From NCBI RefSeq assembly GCF_013364155.1, contig NZ_CP054916.1:4957001-5021000 (forward strand): a DNA stretch of 64,000 bases. Direction: 5' to 3'. The notes beneath the pieces are model-generated. The model worked only from the letters and a program-made list of their open reading frames with translations, was not told the origin of the DNA and did no database searches. Below, in pieces: positions 10,031-17,709 of this stretch (position 1 is the stretch's first letter; every line of letters starts with the position of its first letter). This stretch comes from Streptomyces sp. NA02950. GTDB taxonomy: Bacteria > Actinomycetota > Actinomycetes > Streptomycetales > Streptomycetaceae. Position numbers and translations under genes: made by a program.

Positions 10031-10849
10031 ATGAGTACGACAGATCCGCTCGCCGCCCTGGCCGCCCTGCCCGGTGTGGCCGAGTCCGTGGACGCCGTAC
10101 GTACGGCTGTGGACCGGGTCTACGGCCATCGTGTGATGCGCCGCCGCAGCAATGAGGTCACCTCCGAGGCCGCACTGCGCGGAGCGCGTGGCTCCGCCGC
10201 GCTGGCAGGAGCCGACTGGGCGCTGGAAGAGGTGCGCCGCCGCACCGACTTCGGGGCCGCGGGTGAACCGCATCTGGTGGGCGCTGCGCTGCGGCTGACC
10301 GCCGAGGCGGGACAGCTGCTGAGCGTGTGGCGTCAGTCGCCGCTGCGGGTGCTGGCCCGGCTGCATCTGGTCGCGGCCGGGGGGACCGGGGTGGACGACG
10401 CCGTGGGGCGGCCCCGCCAGGCGGGCGAGCGGGTGGACGAGGCGCTGATCGGTCCGGAGCCGCCGGGCGCGGACGAGGTGGCGGGGCGGCTCGACGGACT
10501 GGCGCGGCTGCTGCTCGCGGGGACCGAGGCCCCCGCGCTGGTGACGGCGGCCGTGGTGCACGGCGAACTGCTCGCACTGCGGCCCTTTGTCTCCTGCAAC
10601 GGCCTGGTGGCGCGTGCGGCCGAGCGGATCGTGCTGGTCGGCAGCGGGCTGGACCCGAAGTCGATCTGTCCCGCGGAGGTGGGGCACGCCGAGCAGGGGG
10701 CCGCGAGGTATGTGGCGGCGCTGGAGGGCTATGTGTCCGGGACACCGGAGGGGATGGCGGCCTGGATCGCGCACTGCGGGCGGGCGGTTGAGCTCGGGGT
10801 GCGGGAGAGCACGGCGGTGTGCGAGGCCTTGCAGCGCGGGGCGGCCTGA
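10031..10849 (+). CDS. Fic/DOC-like protein with degenerate catalytic motif
   Basis: A 272-residue, mostly helical, alanine/leucine-rich protein. The segment LRPFVSCNGLVARAAERI aligns with the Fic signature HPFxxGNGRxxR, the loop that transfers AMP to target hydroxyl groups. Here the catalytic histidine is replaced by arginine and the NGR arginine by leucine, so classical AMPylation is unlikely. The phosphate-binding frame (PF..NG...R) is otherwise kept. From memory streptomycetes carry an equivalent gene at this place, sometimes annotated oxidoreductase, for which I see no support. The ATG start is supported by a -10 box seven bases upstream. A role beside the HAD phosphatase and ncRNA is unknown. 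Confidence 0.75.
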   Translation: MSTTDPLAALAALPGVAESVDAVRTAVDRVYGHRVMRRRSNEVTSEAALRGARGSAALAGADWALEEVRRRTDFGAAGEPHLVGAALRLTAEAGQLLSVWRQSPLRVLARLHLVAAGGTGVDDAVGRPRQAGERVDEALIGPEPPGADEVAGRLDGLARLLLAGTEAPALVTAAVVHGELLALRPFVSCNGLVARAAERIVLVGSGLDPKSICPAEVGHAEQGAARYVAALEGYVSGTPEGMAAWIAHCGRAVELGVRESTAVCEALQRGAA

Positions 10850-10904
10850 TTCCCGGACGCGGTCCGAAGGGCCTGGGGCGGGCCGGAGTTGGGTCCGGAC
10901 ACAG

Positions 10905-11128
10905 AGTTGCGGCGGCACCACGGGGGTACCGCCGCTGGCACGTCCGTCGGGTTACCATGCGTGCACAGATATTCGCCCATCAGGCCGGGATCTTTGCCCG
11001 TTACCTGGTGCGGCTGGCCCGTAATCGACGGGTCGGCGTCGCGTGGGTGCCCGACATTCGTGCTCGGTCCGTGGGGCCTTGGTGCGTCTGGGGGTTTCCT
11101 CCCGGATCCCCTGGTCTCGCGGGCCGTC
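10905..11128 (-). ncRNA. Ms1 / 6S-like RNA (scr3559 homologue), by synteny
   Basis: This non-coding gap lies just 3' of the HAD phosphatase gene and next to the Fic-like gene, the place where S. coelicolor encodes scr3559 and mycobacteria encode Ms1 (MTS2823), an abundant RNA binding core RNA polymerase. On the minus strand a TTCCAC (11158-11163) and TAGAAA (11135-11140) pair, 17 bases apart, could be the promoter. CCGTCG.TTAC (11021-11031) pairs with GTAA..CGACGG (10944-10955), closing a large internal domain. A terminator-like hairpin at 10909-10935 ends it. The identification rests mainly on gene neighbourhood, known for this RNA family; ends are approximate. Confidence 0.62.
10909..10935 (-). 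terminator. Hairpin at the 3' end of the ncRNA candidate
   Basis: GCGGCGGCACC and GGTACCGCCGC form an 11-pair stem (one G-U) around a 5-base loop. It lies between the ncRNA candidate and the end of the convergent Fic-like gene and could terminate both. No U-run follows. Confidence 0.55.
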
Positions 11129-11192
11129 AAGTCCTTTCTACTCCTGCGAGTGGCCAAGTGGAACCCCCCACCGCAGATCTTTGCTATTGCCC

Positions 11193-12029
11193 TCAAATCC
11201 GGGCATACAGCGCGCGGCGTCGGTTGGCGTACCAGACCAGACCCGCGGTGGCGGCGGCCGCGCCCACCGCGGCGGCCACGGCCAGCACCGGACGCGGCGG
11301 CATGGAGAGCGAGGGGAGTCGCTGCTTCAGGCGGACCGGCCGGTTGAAGGAGAGCACCGGCCAGCCGCGGGTGGCCGCCTCGCGGCGCAGGGCACGGTCC
11401 GGGTTCACCGCGTGGGGGTGGCCGACCGACTCCAGCATCGGCAGATCGGTGGCCGAATCGCTGTAGGCGTAGCAGCGCGAGAGGTCGTATCCCTCGGACT
11501 CGGCGAGCTCGGCGATCGCCTCCGCCTTGGTGGGGCCGTAGGCGTAGTACTCCACCTCGCCGGTGAACACCCCGTCCTCGACGACCATGCGGGTGGCCAC
11601 CACGCGATCCGCTCCGAGCAGCTCGCCGATCGGCTCCACGACTTCGGCCCCCGAGGTGCTGACGATCACCACATCGCGTCCGGCGGTGTGATGTGCCTCG
11701 ATGAGCGAGGCGGCCTCGTCGTAGATGATGGGGTCGATCAGATCGTGCAGGGTCTCCGCGACGATCTCCTTCACCTGCTGGACATTCCATCCGCGGCACA
11801 GCGCCGAGAGGTACTCGCGCATCCGCTCCATCTGCTCGTGATCGGCGCCGCCGGCGAGGAAGACGAACTGCGCATAGGCGGTGCGCAGTACGCCGCGGCG
11901 GTTGATCAGGCCACCCTGGTAGAAGGACTTGCTGAAGGTGAGTGTGCTTGACTTCGCAATGACCGTCTTGTCCAGGTCAAAGAAGGCGGCTGTCCGAGGC
12001 AAGGAGTGGTTTTCCACGACGCTGAGCAT
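11193..12029 (-). CDS. HAD-IB family phosphatase with C-terminal membrane anchor
   Basis: A 278-residue SerB-like hydrolase. Motif I is AAFFDLDKTVI (nucleophilic Asp), motif II VVIVSTSG, and motif III/IV appear as GPTKAEAIAEL and YAYSDSATDLPML. After a basic stretch comes a hydrophobic helix (PVLAVAAAVGAAAATAGLVWY) followed by RRRALYARI, so the enzyme is probably tail-anchored on the cytoplasmic face. From memory this is the S. coelicolor protein called morphological differentiation-associated and the homologue of mycobacterial Rv3661, in both cases next to a TadZ/Ssd gene and the Ms1 RNA. The start MLSVVENHSLPR is preferred over two upstream in-frame starts because conservation begins there; GGTGGG precedes it. 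Confidence 0.88.
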   Translation of the reverse strand: MLSVVENHSLPRTAAFFDLDKTVIAKSSTLTFSKSFYQGGLINRRGVLRTAYAQFVFLAGGADHEQMERMREYLSALCRGWNVQQVKEIVAETLHDLIDPIIYDEAASLIEAHHTAGRDVVIVSTSGAEVVEPIGELLGADRVVATRMVVEDGVFTGEVEYYAYGPTKAEAIAELAESEGYDLSRCYAYSDSATDLPMLESVGHPHAVNPDRALRREAATRGWPVLSFNRPVRLKQRLPSLSMPPRPVLAVAAAVGAAAATAGLVWYANRRRALYARI

Positions 12030-12486
12030 AGGGCCCACCATTCGGCGTAAGCTGAGGCGCGTGGGTTTGCCTGAGAAGGCTCTCGGGTACACCATGGAAG
12101 TCACGGATCGTTCGCGACCGTGCTAACCCGGCCCGACTCCTCCCCCCCCCGAGTCGGCCGTGGGGACGACCCCCGCTCTCCCCCCCGGCGGGGGTCGTCG
12201 CATGTCCGGACGCTTTTTCGGTGGTCTCACCGGATCGTGGCCCCCTTCCGCGGGTCCTGGCTGCTCTTCCTCCCCACCAGCCTGAACGGTGACCGTACGT
12301 AATCGCTAGGCTGCTCTCCGGAAGTCACTGGTTTAGGTGACTGGGATATTCACAACTGATGAGTTCTCCACAGTTTTGGACCAAGATCCCCAAGATTTTC
12401 TGGATCGCCGCATCGTGATTCTCCGAGTAGTTCGCGCTCGCCGTTAGCGGGAGTGAGAGCGCGTAACGATTTATGGGGAGGGGATC
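12030..12486. other. Divergent intergenic region upstream of the Tad operon
   Basis: No coding sequence is supported here. It contains long C-runs, a strong hairpin (12165-12200, listed separately) and, in a noticeably AT-richer part, the inverted repeat AGTCAC-8-GTGACT at 12323-12342 that could bind a regulator. The promoter of the Tad operon must lie in 12300-12480, but I cannot fix its boxes. Confidence 0.5.
12165..12200. terminator. Long GC hairpin between divergent genes
   Basis: GACGACCCCCGC and its complement GCGGGGGTCGTC form 12 pairs around a C-rich loop. Because the flanking genes diverge, it does not follow an obvious gene and could be a terminator of an unseen short transcript or a barrier between promoters. 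Confidence 0.4.
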
Positions 12487-13596
12487 ATGGCTGCATCCAT
12501 CACACCGGAACGACCGGCGGCGGCCGAAGAACAGCGGAGCGGACCGCTGATCGTCACCGAGGACGAGGAACTTCTCGACGATCTGCTGCGGTTGTGCGCG
12601 GCGGCCGGAGCCGAGCCGGAAGTGGCGCATGGGACGCCCACGCGCAGAGGCAGTTGGGAGGGCGCGCCGCTGGTCCTCGTCGGCGACGACTCCGCCGCCC
12701 GGCTGTGCGGCCGCGCCCGCCGGGAAGGGGTTCTGCTCATCGGGCGCGACCTCGACGACCACGGCATCTGGCGGAGGGCCGTCGATCTCGGCGCGGACCA
12801 CGTCGCGTTTCTGCCCGATGCCGAGACATGGCTGGTGGACCGGATCGCCGATGTCGCCGAGGGAGTGGGGCGGCAGGCCCTGACCGTCGGGGTCATCGGC
12901 GGGCGCGGTGGCGCGGGTGCCTCCACCCTCGCCTGCGCCCTGGCCGTCACCGCCGCGCGCGCCGGCCGGCGCACCATGCTCATCGACGGCGATCCGCTGG
13001 GCGGCGGTCTCGATGTGCTGCTCGGCGGTGAGGCCGCGGACGGGCTGCGATGGCCCGCCTTCGCCGAATCGAGGGGCCGGGTCGCCGGAAGCGCGCTGGA
13101 GGAGTCGCTGCCCGAGCTGCATTCCCTGCGGGTGCTCAGCTGGGACCGCGGGGACGCGGTTGTCATTCCCGACTCCGCGATGCGCGCCGTGCTGGCCGCG
13201 GCCCGGCGGCGGGGCGGAGTTGTGGTGGTGGACCTGCCCCGCAGGATCGACGACGCCACGGCCGAGGCCCTGGCCCAGATCGATCTCGGGCTGCTGGTCG
13301 TCCCCGCGGAGCTGCGCGCCGTGGCCGCCGCCCACCGGGTGGCGTCCACGGTGGGGATGGTGCTGCGCGATCTGCGCGCGGTGGTGCGGGGGCCGTGTGG
13401 ACCCGAGCTCGACGACGAGGAGATCGCGGGCTTGCTCGGGCTGCCGCTTGCCGGCCAACTGCCGCCGGAGCCGGACCTGTCGGCCGCCCTGGACAGCGGG
13501 GAGCCCCCGGGGAGCAGTGCGCGCGGACCGCTCAGCCGGTTCTGCACCGAGTTCTGGGCGCGCGCCCTGGCCGGTGAAGGGGGTGTGCCCGTATGA
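12487..13596 (+). CDS. TadZ/CpaE-like septum-site/pilus localisation ATPase (Ssd)
   Basis: First gene of the Tad-type operon, 369 residues. An N-terminal receiver-like domain without a clear phosphorylation site (about 1-125) precedes a MinD/ParA-like ATPase domain with a deviant Walker A, GGRGGAGASTLACALA, and MLIDGDPLGGGLDVLLGG. The catalytic lysine normally after GxGG is replaced (GAGAST), as is usual for TadZ. It probably localises the pilus machine and, in mycobacteria, the homologue Ssd affects septation. GGGGAGGGG gives a strong ribosome site before the ATG. Its stop overlaps the tadA start as ATGA. It is divergent from the HAD gene, an association also seen in mycobacteria. Confidence 0.88.
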   Translation: MAASITPERPAAAEEQRSGPLIVTEDEELLDDLLRLCAAAGAEPEVAHGTPTRRGSWEGAPLVLVGDDSAARLCGRARREGVLLIGRDLDDHGIWRRAVDLGADHVAFLPDAETWLVDRIADVAEGVGRQALTVGVIGGRGGAGASTLACALAVTAARAGRRTMLIDGDPLGGGLDVLLGGEAADGLRWPAFAESRGRVAGSALEESLPELHSLRVLSWDRGDAVVIPDSAMRAVLAAARRRGGVVVVDLPRRIDDATAEALAQIDLGLLVVPAELRAVAAAHRVASTVGMVLRDLRAVVRGPCGPELDDEEIAGLLGLPLAGQLPPEPDLSAALDSGEPPGSSARGPLSRFCTEFWARALAGEGGVPV

Positions 13597-14759
13597 GCGC
13601 CGCACCGGCAGAGCTGTTGGACGCGGTACGGCTGCGGCTCGCCGAAAGCGGAGCCGAGCCCACGCCCGCCCGGGTGGCGGCGGCCCTCCGGGAGGAGGGA
13701 CGGCTGCTCGGCGACACCGAAGTGCTCGGGGTGGTCGCGGCCCTGCGATCCGAACTGGTCGGCACCGGCCCCCTGGAGCCGCTGCTCGCCGCGCCCGATG
13801 TCACGGACGTCCTGGTCACCGCCCCCGACGAGGTGTGGGTGGACCGGGGTTCGGGGCTGGAGCGCACCGCCGTGACCTTCGCCGACGCGGCCGCCGTGCG
13901 CAGGCTCGCCCAGCGGCTCGCCGCGGTGGCCGGGCGGCGGCTGGACGACGCCCGGCCATGGGTGGACGCCCGGCTGCCCGACGGGACGCGGCTGCACGCC
14001 GTGCTTCCGCCGGTGGCCGTCGGCTCCACCTGTCTGTCACTGCGGGTGGTGCGCCCGCGGGCGTTCTCCCTCGATGAGCTGGTGGCGGCCCGGACGGTGC
14101 CGCCTGGCGGTGCGGATCTGCTGCGGGCGATGCTGGACGCCCGGCTGTCGTTCCTGGTCAGCGGCGGTACCGGCTCGGGTAAGACCACTTTGCTCACCAC
14201 CCTGCTGGGGCTGGTCGCACCGGATGAGCGGATCGTTCTCGCCGAGGATTCGGCCGAGCTGAGGCCCGACCATCCGCATGTGGTCCGGCTGGAGACCCGC
14301 CCCGCCAACCAGGAGGGCCGCGGCCAGGTCACCCTGCGGGATCTGGTGCGCCAGGCCCTGCGGATGCGTCCGGACCGGCTGGTGGTCGGGGAGGTGAGGG
14401 GCCCCGAGGTGACCGATCTCCTCGGCGCGCTGAACACGGGCCACGAAGGCGGTTGCGGCACCGTCCACGCCAATACCGCCGGGGACGTTCCGGCCCGGCT
14501 GGAGGCGCTCGGCTCGACCGCGGGCCTCGACCGCGCCGCCCTCCACAGCCAGCTGGCCGCCGCCCTGTCGGTCGTGGTCCATCTGGTGCGGGACCGCGGC
14601 GGGCGGCGCAGGATCGCCGAGCTGCATGTGCTCGACCGGGACCGGGCGGGCTACGTCACCACCGTTCCCGCGGCCCTGTGGGGCCCGCACGGCTTCGAAC
14701 GGGCCGAGGGCTGGCAGCGGCTCCGGAGCCTCTGCGAACGGGCCGGAGGTGCCGTATGA
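13593..14759 (+). CDS. tadA: TadA/CpaF-family secretion ATPase
   Basis: Cytosolic hexameric ATPase that powers Flp/Tad pilus assembly, 388 residues. The N-terminal domain (ELVGTGPLEPLLAAPDVTDV) precedes the Walker A GGTGSGKTTLLTTLLG near residue 190, an Asp box (IVLAEDSAEL), the His box (GHEGGCGTVHANT) and Walker B (RPDRLVVGEVRGPE). All catalytic elements of type II/IV secretion ATPases are intact. The ATG overlaps the stop of the upstream gene and its own stop overlaps tadB, so the operon is translationally coupled. Confidence 0.95.
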   Translation: MSAAPAELLDAVRLRLAESGAEPTPARVAAALREEGRLLGDTEVLGVVAALRSELVGTGPLEPLLAAPDVTDVLVTAPDEVWVDRGSGLERTAVTFADAAAVRRLAQRLAAVAGRRLDDARPWVDARLPDGTRLHAVLPPVAVGSTCLSLRVVRPRAFSLDELVAARTVPPGGADLLRAMLDARLSFLVSGGTGSGKTTLLTTLLGLVAPDERIVLAEDSAELRPDHPHVVRLETRPANQEGRGQVTLRDLVRQALRMRPDRLVVGEVRGPEVTDLLGALNTGHEGGCGTVHANTAGDVPARLEALGSTAGLDRAALHSQLAAALSVVVHLVRDRGGRRRIAELHVLDRDRAGYVTTVPAALWGPHGFERAEGWQRLRSLCERAGGAV

Positions 14760-15700
14760 CGGGCGCGGGAGCGGATCGCGGAGCGATGGCGCTGTGCGCC
14801 GCGGTGCTATGCGCGGGAGCGGCCGTGTGGCTGGTCGCCAAGCGGGACCGGGAGCTGCGCCGCGCCAGGCTGCTGTTCGCGGGCGGCGGCCCCGTCGCAT
14901 CGGCGGCATCCACCGCACCGGGCGCACCGGACCCGGTACGGAGGCTGACGGAGGCGGCCGCCGGGGTGCGGGAGCGATGGCGCGTCCGGTACGGCGGGCG
15001 GATGGGCCGTGAGCTGTTCTGCCTCCCGGCCGGGGTCGTGGTCGCCCTGTTGGGCGCGTCGGTCCTGCCGCTGCTCCTCGCGGTGGTGGCCGTGCCGGTC
15101 GTGGGCCGGTGGCTGCGGCGCCGGGAGCGCGGGCGGGTCCGCGAGCTGCGCGCCGCCGGGGTCATCGAGCTGTGTTCGGCGGTGGCGGGGGAGCTGCGCG
15201 CCGGGCGGCAGCCGGGCGAAGCACTGCTCGCCGTGTCCGCGAAAGACCTCGGGGAGCGGTGGGGGCTGGTGGCGGCCGCCGCCCGGTTCGGTGGTGATGT
15301 GCCCGAAGCGCTGCGCAGAGCGGCCCGGACGCCGGGAGCCGAGGGGCTGACCGGGGTGGCCGCCTGCTGGCAGGTGGCGGTCGACGAGGGCGCGGGGCTC
15401 GCGGCCGGGCTCGACCGGGTGGCCGTGGCGCTCCGCGCCGAGCGCGACCAGCGGGACGATCTGCGCGCCAAGCTGGCGGGGCCCAGGGCCACCGCGATGG
15501 CCCTGGCCGGGCTCCCCCTCGTCGGACTGGTCCTGGGCAGCGCGCTGGGTGCCGACCCCTTGCATGTACTGCTGCACACTCCGGCCGGTCTCGGCTGTCT
15601 GGTGCTGGGCGGGCTGCTGGAGTGGGCCGGACTGTTCTGGACCGGTCGGCTGGTGCGGTCGGCGCTCGTCTCCTCCGGGGCCGTGGCCGATGAGCGCTGA
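14756..15700 (+). CDS. tadB: TadB-like inner-membrane platform protein
   Basis: A 314-residue type II secretion GspF-like protein. An N-terminal helix is followed by two central hydrophobic helices (VVVALLGASVLPLLLAVVAV), a cytoplasmic helical domain with ELRAGRQPGEALLAVSAKDL, and two C-terminal helices (about 250-300). It forms the membrane platform with TadC. The ATG at 14756 overlaps the tadA stop (ATGA); the frame is open further upstream only because it is antisense-free GC-rich DNA. Confidence 0.9.
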   Translation: MTGAGADRGAMALCAAVLCAGAAVWLVAKRDRELRRARLLFAGGGPVASAASTAPGAPDPVRRLTEAAAGVRERWRVRYGGRMGRELFCLPAGVVVALLGASVLPLLLAVVAVPVVGRWLRRRERGRVRELRAAGVIELCSAVAGELRAGRQPGEALLAVSAKDLGERWGLVAAAARFGGDVPEALRRAARTPGAEGLTGVAACWQVAVDEGAGLAAGLDRVAVALRAERDQRDDLRAKLAGPRATAMALAGLPLVGLVLGSALGADPLHVLLHTPAGLGCLVLGGLLEWAGLFWTGRLVRSALVSSGAVADER

Positions 15701-16505
15701 CGTTGCCCACAGGCTGGGGATCGTGCTGCCCGCCGCGGCGGCCGTCCTGTGCACGGTCATGGCCGCGCTCGAGTTCCGCCGGGAGAGGGCCGTCCGGCGT
15801 CGGCTGGCGGCTCTGCTGCCGGGCGTCGAGGGCGGACCGCCGAAGCGGCCCCGCCCGTGGCGGCGATGGCGCACCGCGGCCGGTGAAGGCGCGGCCCTGG
15901 CCCGGACGGCCTCCCTCGGCGCGCTGCTGGCCGGTCCGGTCGTGGTCGAGGGTCCGGCGGGGTGGGTGCTGGGGTTCGCCGCCGCCTATGGCGTCCGGCG
16001 CTGGCAGCGGCGCCGCCAGGCCCTCGGTGGCCCATCCGGCCGTGACCGCCGCATCGAGGCCGCCGCGGCACGGCAGATTCCCCTGGCGGCCGATCTGCTG
16101 ACCGCCTGCCTGGCGGCCGGCGCGGGGCCGCGCAGGGCGGCGGAGGCGGTGGGCGCGTCGTTGGGCGGCCCCGTCGGTGAGCGGCTGGCCCGCACCGCGG
16201 CGGAGCTCCGGCTGGGAGGTGAACCGGCCGATGTCTGGGGGCGGATGGGTGCTCTGTCCGGAGCGCGAGGACTGGCCCGCGCCTTGGAGCGCGCTGGGAC
16301 GACCGGCGCACCGGCGGTGGAGCCGGTCTCCCGGGTGGCCGCCGAATGCCGCGCCCAACAGACCCGGGAGGCGGTGAAACGGGCCGACCGCACCGCTGTG
16401 CGGGCCACCGCTCCCCTCACGGTGTGCTTCCTGCCCGCGTATCTGCTGGTCGGCCTGGCTCCGGTGATGGTCGGCCTGGCCGGCGGGCTGATGGGCCGCG
16501 GTTGA
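15690..16505 (+). CDS. tadC: TadC-like membrane platform protein
   Basis: A 271-residue partner of TadB with the same GspF architecture: N-terminal helix, second hydrophobic segment near residues 75-95, a cytoplasmic part with QIPLAADLLTACLAAGAGPRRA, and terminal helices (APLTVCFLPAYLLVGLAPVM). The ATG at 15690 lies 11 bases inside the tadB reading frame, so the genes overlap and are coupled. Confidence 0.9.
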   Translation: MSADVAHRLGIVLPAAAAVLCTVMAALEFRRERAVRRRLAALLPGVEGGPPKRPRPWRRWRTAAGEGAALARTASLGALLAGPVVVEGPAGWVLGFAAAYGVRRWQRRRQALGGPSGRDRRIEAAAARQIPLAADLLTACLAAGAGPRRAAEAVGASLGGPVGERLARTAAELRLGGEPADVWGRMGALSGARGLARALERAGTTGAPAVEPVSRVAAECRAQQTREAVKRADRTAVRATAPLTVCFLPAYLLVGLAPVMVGLAGGLMGRG

Positions 16506-16644
16506 GCACGGTCCCGGATTCGCCGTGGAGCACCGGGAGGCGAACAACGGGCGAGATGAGCCGACGGCGATCACAAGCACGACCCGACGACCGCAGACGA
16601 CGGTCACAACAACAATCACGGAAACGATCACAAGGGGGACGGAC

Positions 16645-16842
16645 ATGGTGAAGCAGTGGTGGACACGGCGGTATGTGGCGATGTTCGCCAGGGCCGAGGC
16701 GGGTATGACGACCGCCGAGTACGCGATGGGGACGATCGCTGCATGCGCCTTCGCCGCGGTGCTCTACAAGGTGGTGACGAGTGGAGGCGTCAGCGGTGCG
16801 CTCGAGTCGGTGATCGGGCAGGCGCTCGATGCGCGGTTCTGA
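16645..16842 (+). CDS. Flp pilin-like small protein (DUF4244)
   Basis: A 65-residue protein. A basic N-terminus (MVKQWWTRRYVAMFARAEAG) leads to MTTAEYAMGTIAACAFAAVL, a prepilin-like junction with glycine followed five residues later by glutamate, then one hydrophobic helix. This is the DUF4244 peptide of actinobacterial Tad loci and is probably the pilin processed by a TadV-like prepilin peptidase, which is not in this window. GGGGG six bases upstream marks the ATG at 16645. The 139-base gap after tadC, with several AC-rich repeats, could carry an additional promoter. Confidence 0.88.
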   Translation: MVKQWWTRRYVAMFARAEAGMTTAEYAMGTIAACAFAAVLYKVVTSGGVSGALESVIGQALDARF

Positions 16843-17302
16843 GGGGCCGCGGCCGAAGGCGGCCGGTCGGAGGGGCCCGCGCACCGGAAGCGGCGTGCGG
16901 GGCACCTCCGGGCCGCCCCGCACGGGGCGGGACGGCGGCTATGTCACCGCGGAGGCCGCCATCGCCCTGCCGGTACTGGCGCTGTTCTCGCTGATGCTGA
17001 TCTGGGGCCTGATGGCCGCGGCGGCCCAGTTGCAGTGCGTTGACGCGGCACGGGCCGGGGCGAGGGCGGCGGCGCGCTCGGAGCCGAAGGCGGCCGCAGT
17101 GGCCGCCGCCCGGTCGGCCGCACCGCACGGAGCCCGGATCGAGTGGTGGCGGGAGGGCGATCTGGTGCGGGTGCGGGTCGAGGCCCGCTCGGCCGGTCCC
17201 GGCCCGCTCGCGGTGGGCCTGCGCGGCGAGGCGGTGGCCCTCGCCGAGGACGCCGTCGGTACCTCGCCGGGGGCGGCCGGGGCACGCGGGGCGCTGCCGT
17301 GA
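16829..17302 (+). CDS. TadE-family minor pilin-like protein
   Basis: A 157-residue protein with a basic, glycine-rich N-terminus, then YVTAEAAIALPVLALFSLML, a TadE signature with the conserved Glu in a hydrophobic helix, and a soluble domain exposed outside. TadE-type pseudopilins are processed like pilins and assist assembly. Its start lies 14 bases inside the DUF4244 gene, and its stop overlaps the next GTG as GTGA, so the operon remains coupled. Confidence 0.88.
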   Translation: MRGSEGPRPKAAGRRGPRTGSGVRGTSGPPRTGRDGGYVTAEAAIALPVLALFSLMLIWGLMAAAAQLQCVDAARAGARAAARSEPKAAAVAAARSAAPHGARIEWWREGDLVRVRVEARSAGPGPLAVGLRGEAVALAEDAVGTSPGAAGARGALP

Positions 17303-17709
17303 GGAGGACGGAGGACCGCGGGTCGGCGACGGTCTGGGCCGTGGTGGCCGCCACGGCCGTATGCGCGGTGTTCGCGGCCGTGCTGGCCGCCGGGCAGGCC
17401 ATGGTGGCCCGCCACCGTGCGGGCGCCGCCGCCGACTTGGCCGCCCTCGCGGCCGCCGATCACGGACTGGAGGGGACAGGCGCGGCGTGCCGCCTCGCCC
17501 GGCGGGTCGCCTCCGCCCAGGGAGCCCAAGTGGTGCGGTGCGCCCTGACCGGTGAGATCGCCGATCTCACGGCCGAGGTGCGCACCGGGCCGTTCACCCT
17601 CCGGGCCAGGGCACGGGCCGGGCCCGTGACCGCGCCCGTCACCGAGGGCGCCGAGCGGCGGCCGGACCCGATCCCCGCGATGCGGTCGCGGACCGGGGCG
17701 CGGAGCGCG
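17299..17709 (+). CDS. TadE-like (Rv3654c family) protein; frame has no stop before the convergent gene
   Basis: Starts with GTG overlapping the TadE stop. GSATVWAVVAATAVCAVFAA is the TadE-like helix, followed by GAAADLAALAAADHGLEG and CRLARRVASAQGAQVVRCA, typical of the Rv3654c helicase/secretion-neighbourhood family of about 120-150 residues. The recognisable part ends near 17620. After that the frame stays open, with no stop in it until 20040, running antisense through the whole helicase gene. Only the part before 17710 is supported; the end given is the helicase stop, not a real stop codon. Either the stop was lost in this lineage or the gene truly overlaps its neighbour. Confidence 0.6.

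Noticed and set aside
10850..11192. Riboswitch or small protein gene in this gap
   Set aside because: Short frames lack motifs and the structured part fits better with the Ms1/6S-like RNA expected here by gene order.
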